A stretch of DNA of 64,000 nt from Sphingopyxis sp. CCNWLW2 (GTDB taxonomy: Bacteria > Pseudomonadota > Alphaproteobacteria > Sphingomonadales > Sphingomonadaceae): NCBI RefSeq assembly GCF_037095755.1, contig NZ_JBAWKJ010000002.1, positions 620,001-684,000 on the forward strand, in the 5' to 3' direction. Position numbers and translations under genes: made by a program. This document shows positions 42,724 to 51,708 of this stretch, piece by piece. The notes below the pieces were generated by a model. That model was not told where the DNA came from. It ran no database searches and saw only the letters and a program-made list of their open reading frames with translations. Numbering within the stretch: the stretch's first letter is position 1; each line of letters begins with the position of its first letter.

Positions 42724-43515
42724 TCAGGCCATGCCGCGCGCGAGATCCCCGCGTGACGCGTCGCCGATCTGACTGCCGCCGTCGCAGTCGAGGATCGTGC
42801 CGGTGATATAGCCGGCAGCGGGCGAGCAGAGGAATACCGCCGATTCGGCGACCTCCTCGACCTCGCCCCAGCGCTTCATGGCGATGCGGTCGAAATGCGA
42901 CTGACGCGTCGCGGCGTCGGGCGCCAAGCGCGCCATGCCCTCGGTCCCCGCGATCGGCCCCGGCGAGATGCCGTTCACCCGAACCTCGGGACCCCATTCG
43001 AGCGCGAGAACGCGGATCAGCTGGTTGATCCCTGCCTTCGCCGCACAGGCGTGCGCCTGCAGCGCCGAAGCATTGACCGCCTGCCCCGCGGTGATCGCGA
43101 TCAGCGACGCGCCCGGGCGGTTGAGCAAATCGTGACATCCGCGAAACACGTTGAAGGTGCCATTGAGGTCGATATCGACGACGGTGCGAAACGCGTTCGC
43201 CGACATGCCGAGCACCGGCGCGAGGAAATTGCCGGCCGCGCCCGAAATGACGATATCCATCGGACCGAATTTTTCGACAACCGTCTCCATCACCCCGCGA
43301 ATCGCGGCATAATCGCGCACGTCGCCCGACAGGCCGATCGCGTCATGGCCGATTTCGCCGGCGGCGCGCTGCGCTTTGTCCGGGTCGCGCCCTGCGACCG
43401 CGACCCTGGCGCCGAGTTCGGCGAAACGCTTCGCAATGCCGAGGTTGATGCCGCTGGTGCCGCCGGCGACGAAGGCGATCTTGCCGGCCAGCAGATTGTC
43501 CCGGAATGTCGTCAT
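42724..43515 (-). CDS. SDR family oxidoreductase, probably 2,4-dienoyl-CoA reductase type
   Basis: The product has 263 residues with a Rossmann fold. Cofactor motif AFVAGGTSGINLGIAKRF near residue 13 and an Arg in AGRDPDKA that favours NADPH. The catalytic region is unusual: where SDRs have Tyr-x3-Lys, it reads HACAAKAGINQL, with Lys but no Tyr, as known for DECR-type enzymes. It keeps NGISPGPIAGTEGMARL. GGGAG lies six bases upstream of the ATG at 43515. Confidence 0.88.
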   Translation of the reverse strand: MTTFRDNLLAGKIAFVAGGTSGINLGIAKRFAELGARVAVAGRDPDKAQRAAGEIGHDAIGLSGDVRDYAAIRGVMETVVEKFGPMDIVISGAAGNFLAPVLGMSANAFRTVVDIDLNGTFNVFRGCHDLLNRPGASLIAITAGQAVNASALQAHACAAKAGINQLIRVLALEWGPEVRVNGISPGPIAGTEGMARLAPDAATRQSHFDRIAMKRWGEVEEVAESAVFLCSPAAGYITGTILDCDGGSQIGDASRGDLARGMA

Positions 43516-43621
43516 GCTACTCTCCCTTCGCTTGTCTCTATAGGCCGATGGCACCGATGCGGGGTTGACGGATCGAAACCAGTCGCCTTTTGAAACTGGA
43601 ACAGACAGCAAGGATGATCCG

Positions 43622-44491
43622 ATGGCAAGTGCCGGCCCGACCTCGAACAGCTTCATCTCGCAGCGGCTGAAGCTGCATTATGTCGACTGGGGCAATCGCG
43701 GCGCGCCGCCGCTGCTGCTCGTCCACGGCGGGCGCGACCATTGCCGCAACTGGGACTGGGTCGCCGAGAAATTGCGCGATCGCTATCATATCATTGCCCC
43801 CGATCTGCGCGGTCATGGCGACAGCGCATGGTCGCCCGACGGCAATTACGCCATGGACACTTTTGTCTATGACCTCGCGCAGCTGATCCACCAGCTCGAC
43901 CTTGGTCCGCTCTCGATCGTCGCGCATTCGATGGGGGGCAATATCGCATTGCGTTATACCGGCCTTTACCCCGAGAATGTGCGCAAGCTCGTCGCGATCG
44001 AGGGACTCGGCCCCTCGCCCAAGGTGATCGCCGAACGCGCGAAGACGGGTTATGCCGAACGCTTCCGCAAATGGATCGACGACAAGCGCCAGGCCGCCGG
44101 GCGCACCCCGCGCCGCTACGCGACGCTCGAGGACGCGCTCGCGCGCATGATGGGCGAGAACAGCTATCTGACCGAGGCGCAGGCGCGCCACCTGACGATC
44201 CACGGCATCAGCCGCAACGAGGATGGCACCTGGAGCTGGAAGTTCGACAATTACCTCAACGTCTGGCCCGCCTTCGACATGCCGCAGGATGACATCGCCG
44301 CGCTGTGGGGCGCGATCACCTGCCCCACTCTTTTGCTCTATGGCGCGAACAGTTGGGCTTCGAATCCCGAAAAGGACGGCCGCCTTCGGCATTTCAACAC
44401 CGCAAAGGTGATCGAGTTCGAAAATGCCGGCCACTGGCTGCACCACGACCAGTTCGACCGGTTCATGTCCACGCTAGACGAATTCCTCTAA
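43622..44491 (+). CDS. Alpha/beta hydrolase
   Basis: The product has 289 residues. The oxyanion region is LLLVHGGRDHCRNWD, the nucleophile elbow AHSMGGN (Ser near residue 108), and the catalytic His in AGHWLHHDQ near the C-terminus. There is a helical cap of about 80 residues. AAGGAT lies six bases before the ATG at 43622; an in-frame ATG at 43565 is less likely. Substrate unknown. It is divergent from the SDR gene. Confidence 0.9.
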   Translation: MASAGPTSNSFISQRLKLHYVDWGNRGAPPLLLVHGGRDHCRNWDWVAEKLRDRYHIIAPDLRGHGDSAWSPDGNYAMDTFVYDLAQLIHQLDLGPLSIVAHSMGGNIALRYTGLYPENVRKLVAIEGLGPSPKVIAERAKTGYAERFRKWIDDKRQAAGRTPRRYATLEDALARMMGENSYLTEAQARHLTIHGISRNEDGTWSWKFDNYLNVWPAFDMPQDDIAALWGAITCPTLLLYGANSWASNPEKDGRLRHFNTAKVIEFENAGHWLHHDQFDRFMSTLDEFL

Positions 44492-44537
44492 GCAGGTCGC
44501 CGGTTGCGCGCCGCGGCGCGCGATGAGAGGCGGCGCG

Positions 44538-45263
44538 ATGGCCTATACGGGGCAGGTTTCGAGACGACAGAAATTCGTGTCAGGCGGCGGCGCGCTGCTT
44601 GCCGTCGGCGCCGTCGGATTTGGCTTCGCGAGCGGCCTCGATCTCGATGTCGTCCGCAAGGTCAGCGACGCGATTACCGCAATTGCCCTCCCCGCGCCCA
44701 CACCACTGCGCGAAGAGGTCGCGCCAGTGAAGGCGCCCACCGAAAAGGCCAGCGGCAAGGCGTCGGCTGCGAACAAGCATGCCAAAGCCGCCGCGGTCGC
44801 CGCACCGCCACCCAAGCTGCGCCCCATCGCGCCGCCGATCGCCGCCGCGCCGCGCCCTGGCGCCGGGAATGACGCGTCGGCGGGCGCGACGCCGAATCCC
44901 GGCCCCGGATCGGGCGCAGGCGGGCGCGGCGACGGGACGGGCGCCGGCGGCGCGGGCAGCGGAACCGGTGGCGGAACCAAGGCCGTGTGGCGCAGCGGCA
45001 CGATCCGTGACCGCGACTATCCGCGCGAAGCCAGCCGCGCGAAGACGGGCGGCGAGGTCGAAGTGCGCTTCACCATCGAAGCCAGCGGCCGCGTCAGCGG
45101 ATGCCGCGTGACACGGCCCAGCGGCGACGCCTCGCTCGACCGGACGACGTGCGAGCTGATTGAGGAGCGTTTCCACTTCAAGCCCGCGACCAATGCCGCC
45201 GGCGAACCCGTCGCGAGCCAATATGGCTGGCGGCAGAGCTGGTGGCTCGAACGACGGCGGTAA
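44538..45263 (+). CDS. TonB-family energy-transducer-like protein
   Basis: The product has 241 residues: a short N-terminal hydrophobic helix (FVSGGGALLAVGAVGFGFASGL), a flexible Ala/Pro then Gly-rich linker (about 55-150), and a C-terminal TonB domain (RDRDYPREASRAKTGGEVEVRFTIEASGRVSGCRVTRPSGDASLDRTTCELIEERFHF). The sequence shows two Cys in the C-terminal domain. No exbB/exbD genes are close. Just upstream of the TonB receptor it probably energises that receptor or is a paralogue. AGAGG precedes the chosen ATG. Confidence 0.85.
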   Translation: MAYTGQVSRRQKFVSGGGALLAVGAVGFGFASGLDLDVVRKVSDAITAIALPAPTPLREEVAPVKAPTEKASGKASAANKHAKAAAVAAPPPKLRPIAPPIAAAPRPGAGNDASAGATPNPGPGSGAGGRGDGTGAGGAGSGTGGGTKAVWRSGTIRDRDYPREASRAKTGGEVEVRFTIEASGRVSGCRVTRPSGDASLDRTTCELIEERFHFKPATNAAGEPVASQYGWRQSWWLERRR

Positions 45264-45306
45264 GCAACTCTCATGCCTTCCAATATCGCGACAAATTGCG
45301 ACGTAG

Positions 45307-45323
45307 ATGCGACTAATTCGCAT
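45307..45323. promoter_or_regulatory. Fur-like operator before the TonB receptor
   Basis: Inverted repeat ATGCGA-CTAAT-TCGCAT; read as 7-1-7 it is TGCGACT A ATTCGCA, one mismatch from a perfect palindrome. It lies 69 bases before the GTG start. The half site TGCGAAT recurs before the PepSY operon (51623-51637). Confidence 0.65.
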
Positions 45324-45391
45324 TAGAGTTGACTTTGCAATCGACTCTCAATAGCGGCGCCCCGAACCAATCACAAAACAGGGGGTTTACC

Positions 45392-47848
45392 GTGAAGCCA
45401 TCGACATCTGCCTCGTTCCTCGCGCTGTCCTGCGTGGGCAGCCTTATCAGCGCTTCGGCATTTGCAGCTGAAACCGGCGAGGCACAGGACGCGCCCGGCG
45501 GCCGCGGCGAGATCGTCGTCAACGGGGCGCTTGCCAATGAGGTGGAATCGCCCAAGTCGACCGCTCCGCTCGTCGACACGCCCCAGACCCTCACGGTCGT
45601 GTCGCAGGAGCAAATCCGCCAGCAGAACCTGCTGACGCTGCGCGACGCGCTCTCGACTATCCCCGGCATCACCTTTGGCGCCGGCGAAGGCGGCGGCGGT
45701 TATGGCGACTCGATCAACCTGCGCGGCTATTCGGCGAACAACGACCTGACCGTGGATGGCGTGCGCGACAGCGCGCAGTACAGCCGCACCGACCCCTTCA
45801 ACCTGCAGCAGATCGAAGTCTATAATGGCGCGAACTCGGTCTTCAACGGATCGGGCAGCGTCGGCGGCACGATCAACCTCGTCAGCAAGGTCCCGTTCGC
45901 GCGCAACGCGACGACGGTGCAGGCGGCGGTCGGCACCGACAATTATTATCGCGCCGCGGTCGACAGCAACTGGCGCGTCAGCGATCTGATCGCTTTCCGC
46001 ATCAACGCCATGTACCATGAAAATGACGTGCCGGGCCGTGACGTCGAATCCTATCAGCGCTGGGGCGTCGCGCCGTCGATCACGATCGGTGTCGAAAGCG
46101 ACACCAGCCTGACGCTCGCCTATATCCACCAGGACGACGACAACACGCCGATCTATGGCGTCCCTTTCTTCCTGAGCGGCGTAAACGACGGTCCGCTGGC
46201 CGGCGTCGACGACAGCGATTATTTCGGCATCGTCAATCTGGATGAACAGAAGACCAAGGTCGACCGCCTGACCGCGACCTTCCGCCACGCGTTAAGCGAC
46301 AATATCTCGATCCGCAACCTGACGCGCTGGCAGCGTGTCCACCAATATAGCCAGACGAGCGCGCCGCAGGGTGTCTTCTGCCTCGCGAACGGCCTGCAGC
46401 CGATCGGCGGCAGTGCCAATGCGACCGTCGGCAGCGCCTGCCCGGCCGGCCAAAACACGCCCGGCTTTTACTATCCCGCCGGGCCGCGCGGCCTTGTCCG
46501 TGACCAGGTCAACGACTTGATCCACAACCAGACCGACCTCACGGTCGTCAACGGCGCCAAGGGCGGCCTGTTCAACACGCTCGTCATCGGCGCGTCCTAT
46601 AGCCAGGAAGATTATTCGATCGAGAATGCGCAGCTTCTGCGCAACCCCGGCGGCGCACTGCCCAACCCCGCCCAGCCGCCGATCAGCCTGTCGAACCCGA
46701 ACACGGTGTGGAACGGCCCGGTCAACTATGTCCGTACCGGCAACAGCTATGGCGATACGCGCAACTTCGCCGTCTATGCGTTCGATACACTCGAAATCTC
46801 GCCCATGTTCGAGCTGAACGCCGGTCTCCGTTATGAAAGCGTGCGGACGGTCTTCCGTGCCGACACGGTGACGACGCCCGCCACCGGCGCGGTCTATGTC
46901 CGCGGCATCGATCAGGTGAGCGACGAGAATCTCTTCTCCTATCGCGTCGGCGCGGTCTTCCACCCTGTCGAGAATATCAGCCTCTACGCCGCCTATGGCA
47001 ATGCCAAAACGCCGACATCGGCCACCGTCCGTGCGGGCTGCGGCCTGCCGACGGCGCCGGGCGCCGCCGATCCGTGCGCCGTGGCACCCGAAAAGGCGCG
47101 CACCTACGAGATCGGGGCCAAGGCCGAGCTGTTCGACAAGAAGCTGCTGCTGACCGCAGCGCTGTTCCGCAACGAGCGCACGAATTTCCGTACCCCGTCG
47201 AACGATCCGGCGCAGCCCAACTCGTTGCAGGTGCTTGACGGCCAGTCGCGTGTCGACGGTGTGGCCCTCGGCGTCAGCGGCAATGTGACGCCCGAATGGG
47301 CGATCTTTGCCAACTACACTTATCTCGACAGTGAAGTGCGGCAGAGTGTCTCGGATTATTGCCTCGCCAATCCAGATCCGCAGCCGCTGACGGTTCCGGC
47401 CCGCCCGGCTTGCGCCAACACGGCCGCGCTTCGCGATCCGCAGGCTGGCGATCAGCTGATCCAGACACCGAAACATTCCGGCAGCCTGTTCACAACCTAC
47501 GTATTCCCGTTCGGGCTGCAGATCGGTTATGGCCTTACCTATCAGGGCAAATTCGCGACCAACCAGCGCAACGTCGCGCAGCGCACTCAATTCATGGTCG
47601 ACGACTATCTGATCCACCGCGCTTTCGTGTCGTATGACTTCAAGAATGGACTTGTGGCGCAGCTCAACGTCAGCAACCTGACGAACGAGGATTATTACAC
47701 GGGCGTCCGCAACAACGTCGGTGCGGGCGTGGTAGCGCCAAATGGCAGCGCGAACCCCGGTGCGGTCACGGGCGGCGCCGTCAGCGGCGGCTGGGCAACC
47801 CCCGGCGACGCGCGCTCGGCGGTGTTCAGCCTCTTCTATAACTTCTGA
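45392..47848 (+). CDS. TonB-dependent siderophore receptor
   Basis: The product has 818 residues. Signal peptide about 1-26 (ASAFA|AE). The plug domain contains STAPLVDTPQTLTVVSQEQI, LRDALSTIPGITF and DSINLRGYSANNDLTVDGVRD, the FhuE/Fiu-type siderophore-receptor pattern. The 22-strand barrel ends in AVFSLFYNF, with the terminal Phe of outer-membrane porins. GTG start with GGGGG at a good distance; upstream frame lacks the signal peptide start. The Fur-like site and the following PiuC-like gene indicate iron regulation. Confidence 0.94.
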   Translation: MKPSTSASFLALSCVGSLISASAFAAETGEAQDAPGGRGEIVVNGALANEVESPKSTAPLVDTPQTLTVVSQEQIRQQNLLTLRDALSTIPGITFGAGEGGGGYGDSINLRGYSANNDLTVDGVRDSAQYSRTDPFNLQQIEVYNGANSVFNGSGSVGGTINLVSKVPFARNATTVQAAVGTDNYYRAAVDSNWRVSDLIAFRINAMYHENDVPGRDVESYQRWGVAPSITIGVESDTSLTLAYIHQDDDNTPIYGVPFFLSGVNDGPLAGVDDSDYFGIVNLDEQKTKVDRLTATFRHALSDNISIRNLTRWQRVHQYSQTSAPQGVFCLANGLQPIGGSANATVGSACPAGQNTPGFYYPAGPRGLVRDQVNDLIHNQTDLTVVNGAKGGLFNTLVIGASYSQEDYSIENAQLLRNPGGALPNPAQPPISLSNPNTVWNGPVNYVRTGNSYGDTRNFAVYAFDTLEISPMFELNAGLRYESVRTVFRADTVTTPATGAVYVRGIDQVSDENLFSYRVGAVFHPVENISLYAAYGNAKTPTSATVRAGCGLPTAPGAADPCAVAPEKARTYEIGAKAELFDKKLLLTAALFRNERTNFRTPSNDPAQPNSLQVLDGQSRVDGVALGVSGNVTPEWAIFANYTYLDSEVRQSVSDYCLANPDPQPLTVPARPACANTAALRDPQAGDQLIQTPKHSGSLFTTYVFPFGLQIGYGLTYQGKFATNQRNVAQRTQFMVDDYLIHRAFVSYDFKNGLVAQLNVSNLTNEDYYTGVRNNVGAGVVAPNGSANPGAVTGGAVSGGWATPGDARSAVFSLFYNF

Positions 47849-47907
47849 TCCCGGTGGGGCGGGTCCGGCGATTGCCGTTCCCGCCCCTTTCAGCCTAGAA
47901 GCGGCGC

Positions 47908-48591
47908 ATGATCCGCATCATTCCCGACGTGCTCGACGCCGACGGTGTCGCAAAGCTCCGCTCGATTCTCGACGCCGCCGACTGGATCGACGGCAACGAG
48001 ACATCGGGTCCGCAGGCCGCGCTCGCCAAACGCAACCAGCAGCTCCCCGAATTTGGAGAGGCTGCCGGAGAAGCGGGGCGCCTCGTGCTCGATGCGCTGG
48101 GCCGCAGTCCGCTGTTCATCGCCGCGGCGCTGCCGCTCAAAATCTACCCGCCCTATTTCAATCGCTATGCCGGCGGCGAGAATTTCGGCGATCATATCGA
48201 CAATGCGATCCGCATCCGCCGCGGCAGCGATTTCCGGATGCGCAGCGACCTGTCGGCAACGCTCTTTCTTGCCGATCCCGACAGCTATGAGGGCGGCGGA
48301 CTGGTCGTCGAAGGCTTTGCGGAGGCCCCGGGGATCAAATTGCCCGCCGGACACCTGATCCTCTACCCCTCGACCACCGTCCACCGCGTCGAGCCGGTGA
48401 CCGCAGGCGCGCGCGTCGCGAGCTTTATGTGGATTCAGTCGATGGTGCGCGATCAGGGACAGCGCAACCTGTTGTTCGATCTCGATATGGGGGTTCAGGG
48501 TGCCGCGGCGGCACTGGGCCAGAGCGACGCGACGGTCGTCCGCCTGACCGGCGTGTATCACAACCTCTTGCGTCGCTGGGCCGACAGCTAA
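47908..48591 (+). CDS. Fe(II)/2-oxoglutarate dioxygenase, PKHD/PiuC type
   Basis: The product has 227 residues. The iron ligands are in GDHIDNAI (His-x-Asp, near residue 96) and TTVHRVEPV (His, near residue 156); the 2-oxoglutarate Arg is in GARVASFMW. Members of this family (PiuC, YbiX) are encoded next to catecholate siderophore receptors and repressed by Fur, as here. The exact substrate is unknown. It lies 59 bases after the receptor. Confidence 0.92.
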   Translation: MIRIIPDVLDADGVAKLRSILDAADWIDGNETSGPQAALAKRNQQLPEFGEAAGEAGRLVLDALGRSPLFIAAALPLKIYPPYFNRYAGGENFGDHIDNAIRIRRGSDFRMRSDLSATLFLADPDSYEGGGLVVEGFAEAPGIKLPAGHLILYPSTTVHRVEPVTAGARVASFMWIQSMVRDQGQRNLLFDLDMGVQGAAAALGQSDATVVRLTGVYHNLLRRWADS

Positions 48592-49550
48592 TCCAGCATG
48601 TCGCGCCATGCGCGCGACAGATATTCACGGTCGCCCGCAGCGATACACGCCGCGAGGTCCTGCTCATCGGCGAGCGCGATCGCGGCCTCGGTCCCCAAAA
48701 CCGTCAATGCAGTCGCCCAGCCGTCGGCGCTGATGCAGTCGCGGTGGAGCACCGTCACCGATGACACGCCATTGACGATCGGGCGTCCCGTCGCCGGGTC
48801 GAAGCTGTGCGAATAATGCTGGCCGCCCGCGCTGAAGCCGCGGCGATAATTGCCCGAGGTCGCCACCGACAGGTCGTGCAGCGCAATGCGCCAGGGCGGA
48901 ATGGACGAGGTGGGCGGCATCTCGACGTCCACCCACCAAGGCTGTCCGTCGGCACGAATCCCCTCGCCGCGCAGCTCGCCGCCGACTTCGAGCAGGAAAT
49001 GTCGCACGCCGATGTCGAGCAGCCATGCGGCGGCGAGGTCGACGCCATAGCCCTTGGCGATGCCCGACAGGTCGAGCGCCGCCGCCTCGCCGCGCCGGAT
49101 GCGCCGCGTTGCCGGATCGAAATCGATCATGCGGTCTGCGCCGGACCGGACCACCTGCGGCACCCGTCCGGTACGTCCGACGCTGCCGAAACCCCAGGCG
49201 TTGGTGAAGCGGCCGAGGCCGGGGTCGAAAGCTCCGCCGCTGGCGCGCGCGATATCGAGCGAAACCTCCACGACATGGGCGAATTCGGCCGGAATTTCGC
49301 ACCATGTTCCGGGCATCGCGCGGTTGAAGCGCGAGAGGTCGGATTCGAGCTCCCACTGGCTCATCTGTTCGACGACGAGGTCGAGTGCGGCCTGAACGCC
49401 GTGCTGCGTCGCGGCGGGCGGCGAGACCGCCTGCAGCGACCAGCCTGTCCCCATCGTTTCGCCGGCGAAGCGTTCGATGGCCGCCCCCGCGTCGCGCCCG
49501 GCGAAAGCCGCGGGCGTCAGGGCGCGGGGGATGAGGATGCGGTCGGTCAG
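48588..49550 (-). CDS. apbE: FAD:protein FMN transferase (ApbE)
   Basis: Periplasmic flavinyltransferase that couples FMN to Ser/Thr of membrane proteins. Domain order: [17 protein letters not shown], the Mg/FAD region [33 protein letters not shown], and [11 protein letters not shown]...[10 protein letters not shown]. No ATG/GTG fits the N-terminus: the first ATG (49454) falls inside the conserved ETMGTGW, whereas coding character begins just after the previous stop. A CTG at 49550-49548 overlapping that stop (CTGA) is taken as the tentative start. It has no clear signal peptide in either version. Confidence 0.85.
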   Translation of the reverse strand: MTDRILIPRALTPAAFAGRDAGAAIERFAGETMGTGWSLQAVSPPAATQHGVQAALDLVVEQMSQWELESDLSRFNRAMPGTWCEIPAEFAHVVEVSLDIARASGGAFDPGLGRFTNAWGFGSVGRTGRVPQVVRSGADRMIDFDPATRRIRRGEAAALDLSGIAKGYGVDLAAAWLLDIGVRHFLLEVGGELRGEGIRADGQPWWVDVEMPPTSSIPPWRIALHDLSVATSGNYRRGFSAGGQHYSHSFDPATGRPIVNGVSSVTVLHRDCISADGWATALTVLGTEAAIALADEQDLAACIAAGDREYLSRAWRDMLD

Positions 49551-50380
49551 GGCGCGAGCACTTCCAGCGTCGTGACATAGCTCGCGCGGCGCTGCGGCGT
49601 CGCGGGTTCGGGTGCGCCTTCCTCGCGCTCGGCCTGCGGCGTCGTGACGTTCAGCCAATAGAGGCCAGGTTCGGTCCAGTTGACCGCAACCTTGCCGTCG
49701 GCGCCGGTCTTGAGGTCCATCTGACCGAGCTGGTCGCGATAGCGGATGCCGCCTGGGATCACCGTGACGGGCAGGCCCGCGGCGGGCTTGCCGTCGAGCA
49801 GGAACTGGAAGGTCGCCGCCTCGCCCGCGATCAGGTCATTGGGGTGCGTCACCGGAACCAGCTCGATGCCCTTGCCCGTTGGTTTGAACAAGGTCGTCGT
49901 CGGTTCGCCAACGGTCACGAAAATCTCGTTGCGGTTGTTCGATTCGGCGGTCTTCACATTGGTCGCGCCGGCAGGGATACGCTCGGTGAGGTTCGTCGTG
50001 GTGGTGCCGCGCGGCAGGCGCTCGGTCTTGCCGTTCAGGTCATAGCTGCCCATCACGCCGTCCGAGACCGACGCGATGCGCCAGGTGCCTTTCTTGGTCA
50101 GATGGACGTCGAAGGTGCTGCGATAGCGGCCGGTCGCCTTATTCTCGATCGCCGCTTCGGTGCCGTCGGGCGCCCACGCCTTCAGCGCGTCGAGGCGCAG
50201 CGGCTGATGCTCGAAATAGAAGAGATCGTTCGACACCGCGGCGTCGACGGTGACCCATACGTCATCGCCCGACAGCACGGTCGACGACGGCAGCATCCAC
50301 TGACGGTGCGCCGAAGCCGGAACGGCGACCATGGCCGCCAGCGCGGCGGTCGCGGCGAAACCCCAAATTCGCTTCTTCAT
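49547..50380 (-). CDS. Exported DUF4198 protein
   Basis: The product has 277 residues. Signal peptide ending ASAHRQW, with the His just after cleavage usual for DUF4198 (HRQWMLPSS). Beta-sandwich repeats follow (GTWRIASVSDGVMGSYDL; GEAATFQFLLDGKPAAGLPVTVIPGG; GLYWLNVTTP). DUF4198 proteins are predicted periplasmic metal-binding partners in iron, nickel or cobalt uptake. It stands between apbE and DUF2271 in one operon. Confidence 0.88.
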   Translation of the reverse strand: MKKRIWGFAATAALAAMVAVPASAHRQWMLPSSTVLSGDDVWVTVDAAVSNDLFYFEHQPLRLDALKAWAPDGTEAAIENKATGRYRSTFDVHLTKKGTWRIASVSDGVMGSYDLNGKTERLPRGTTTTNLTERIPAGATNVKTAESNNRNEIFVTVGEPTTTLFKPTGKGIELVPVTHPNDLIAGEAATFQFLLDGKPAAGLPVTVIPGGIRYRDQLGQMDLKTGADGKVAVNWTEPGLYWLNVTTPQAEREEGAPEPATPQRRASYVTTLEVLAP

Positions 50381-50399
50381 TTCCCTGTCCTTTCAAGCT

Positions 50400-50930
50400 T
50401 TAACGGAAGGCGACCGAGACGGCGCCCAGTTCAGTCGTTCCAGCGGCGCGCCCGCCCGCCCCGGCCTTCGCGGGCCAGGTGAAGGGGATGCGCAGAAGTT
50501 CGCGGCCGCCAACCTCGCGCGCCGCCTCGATCACCAGCGTGTACTGGCCGGGCGCGGCGGCACCGAGCTGTGCGCGCGAGAAGGAGACCTTGTGCGCGCC
50601 GGGCGCGCGCGTCGCGCCGGTGATGCCGTTCGCGGGGAAGGTCATCGAGCGGCCCGCGGCGCGCCACCACTGGCGCACGTCGCGAAGCCATTTGGTGCCC
50701 TCGTTCGCCTTCATGTCATAATCGTACCAGACAGCGACCGTCTTCGCCGACGCACCGGCTTTCTCGACCCAGATCGCGACATAGGGCTTGTGATATTCGG
50801 CGACCTTCAGCCGCGGGATGTTGATCGTGACGTCCATCGCGCCCGGATCGGCGGCGAAGGCGGGCGCGCCGAGCACGGCGCCGAGGCCGATCGTGCCGCC
50901 GAGGATGCGCGCTGGAGTGGAAAGCTGCAT
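50400..50930 (-). CDS. Exported DUF2271 protein
   Basis: The product has 176 residues. Signal peptide ends at AFAA. The conserved stretch is RLKVAEYHKPYVAIWVEKAG with KTVAVWYDYDMKANEGTKWLRDVRQWWRAAG, diagnostic for DUF2271. Family members appear with PepSY membrane proteins and ApbE; some carry flavinylation sites, but I see no clear D-G-x-S/T-G-A-T; a partial version, GITGATRAPG, is present near residue 103. Twelve bases after the PepSY gene. Confidence 0.87.
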   Translation of the reverse strand: MQLSTPARILGGTIGLGAVLGAPAFAADPGAMDVTINIPRLKVAEYHKPYVAIWVEKAGASAKTVAVWYDYDMKANEGTKWLRDVRQWWRAAGRSMTFPANGITGATRAPGAHKVSFSRAQLGAAAPGQYTLVIEAAREVGGRELLRIPFTWPAKAGAGGRAAGTTELGAVSVAFR

Positions 50931-50942
50931 GGACTGGTCTCC

Positions 50943-51587
50943 CTAGTGAATGAAGATGACGGCGATGGCGGCAGGGATCGCGAGCCCCATGCCGACGAGC
51001 GGCCAGGTGCTCTTGCGCTTCGCCGAATGCAACCAGAGCAGAATCAAACCGGTGATCGCAAAGATGAGGCAGGCGAAGGCGAAGATGTCGATGAACAGAC
51101 TCCACTCGCCGCCCGAATTGCGACCTTTGTGGAGGTCGTTGAGATAGGAGATCCAGCCACGGCTGGTGACCTCGCTCGACGCCGCGCCGGTCGCGAGGTC
51201 GATCGCGACCCACGCGTCGCCGCCCGGGCGCGGTGCGGGCAGATAGACTTCATCGGCCGACCATTCGGCCTCGCTCGCTGCCTTTACCGGAAAACTCTGC
51301 TCGACCCATTCGGCGACGGCAGGGGGCAGCGGCGCCTTTTCGGTGTCGGGAACCGCCGCCTTCAGGCGCGTCAGCAACGCCGGCGGCATTTGCGCCGATT
51401 TCTGAATGACGACCGGCGACCCTTCGATGTCGGCCGCGTGATTAAGCGTGAACCCGGTGATCGCGAACAGCAGCAGGCCGATCAGGCTGACGGCCGAGCT
51501 CATCCAGTGCCACATGTGCAGCTGTTTCAGCCAAAAGGCTTTCCGACTTTTCTTCGTCGCCGGTCGCGGGGTTGTGGGTGCATGCAT
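50943..51587 (-). CDS. PepSY-associated transmembrane protein
   Basis: The product has 214 residues. Helix 1 at about 28-50 (MSSAVSLIGLLLFAITGFTLNH, with His for haem possible), a periplasmic PepSY-like part, and two C-terminal helices (SLFIDIFAFACLIFAITGLILLW; WPLVGMGLAIPAAIAVIFI). The motif WISYLNDLHKGRNSG is typical. Such proteins are proposed electron carriers from membrane to periplasm in ferric reduction. First gene of the operon PepSY-DUF2271-DUF4198-apbE. Confidence 0.87.
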   Translation of the reverse strand: MHAPTTPRPATKKSRKAFWLKQLHMWHWMSSAVSLIGLLLFAITGFTLNHAADIEGSPVVIQKSAQMPPALLTRLKAAVPDTEKAPLPPAVAEWVEQSFPVKAASEAEWSADEVYLPAPRPGGDAWVAIDLATGAASSEVTSRGWISYLNDLHKGRNSGGEWSLFIDIFAFACLIFAITGLILLWLHSAKRKSTWPLVGMGLAIPAAIAVIFIH

Positions 51588-51622
51588 CCGGAAGCTCTAC
51601 CAAAAGGACGCATGGCCATTAT

Positions 51623-51637
51623 CGAGAACGATTCGCA
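51623..51637. promoter_or_regulatory. Fur-like site upstream of the PepSY operon
   Basis: On the minus strand it reads TGCGAAT C GTTCTCG: one strong half site and one weak half site. It lies 36-50 bases before the PepSY ATG and shares the TGCGAAT half with the receptor operator. Confidence 0.5.
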
Positions 51638-51708
51638 ATTACAATATGATTCCGGATCATCGGCCAGATGAGGTCTTATGCCATCGATTTCCGATCGATG
51701 GGCCGGGC

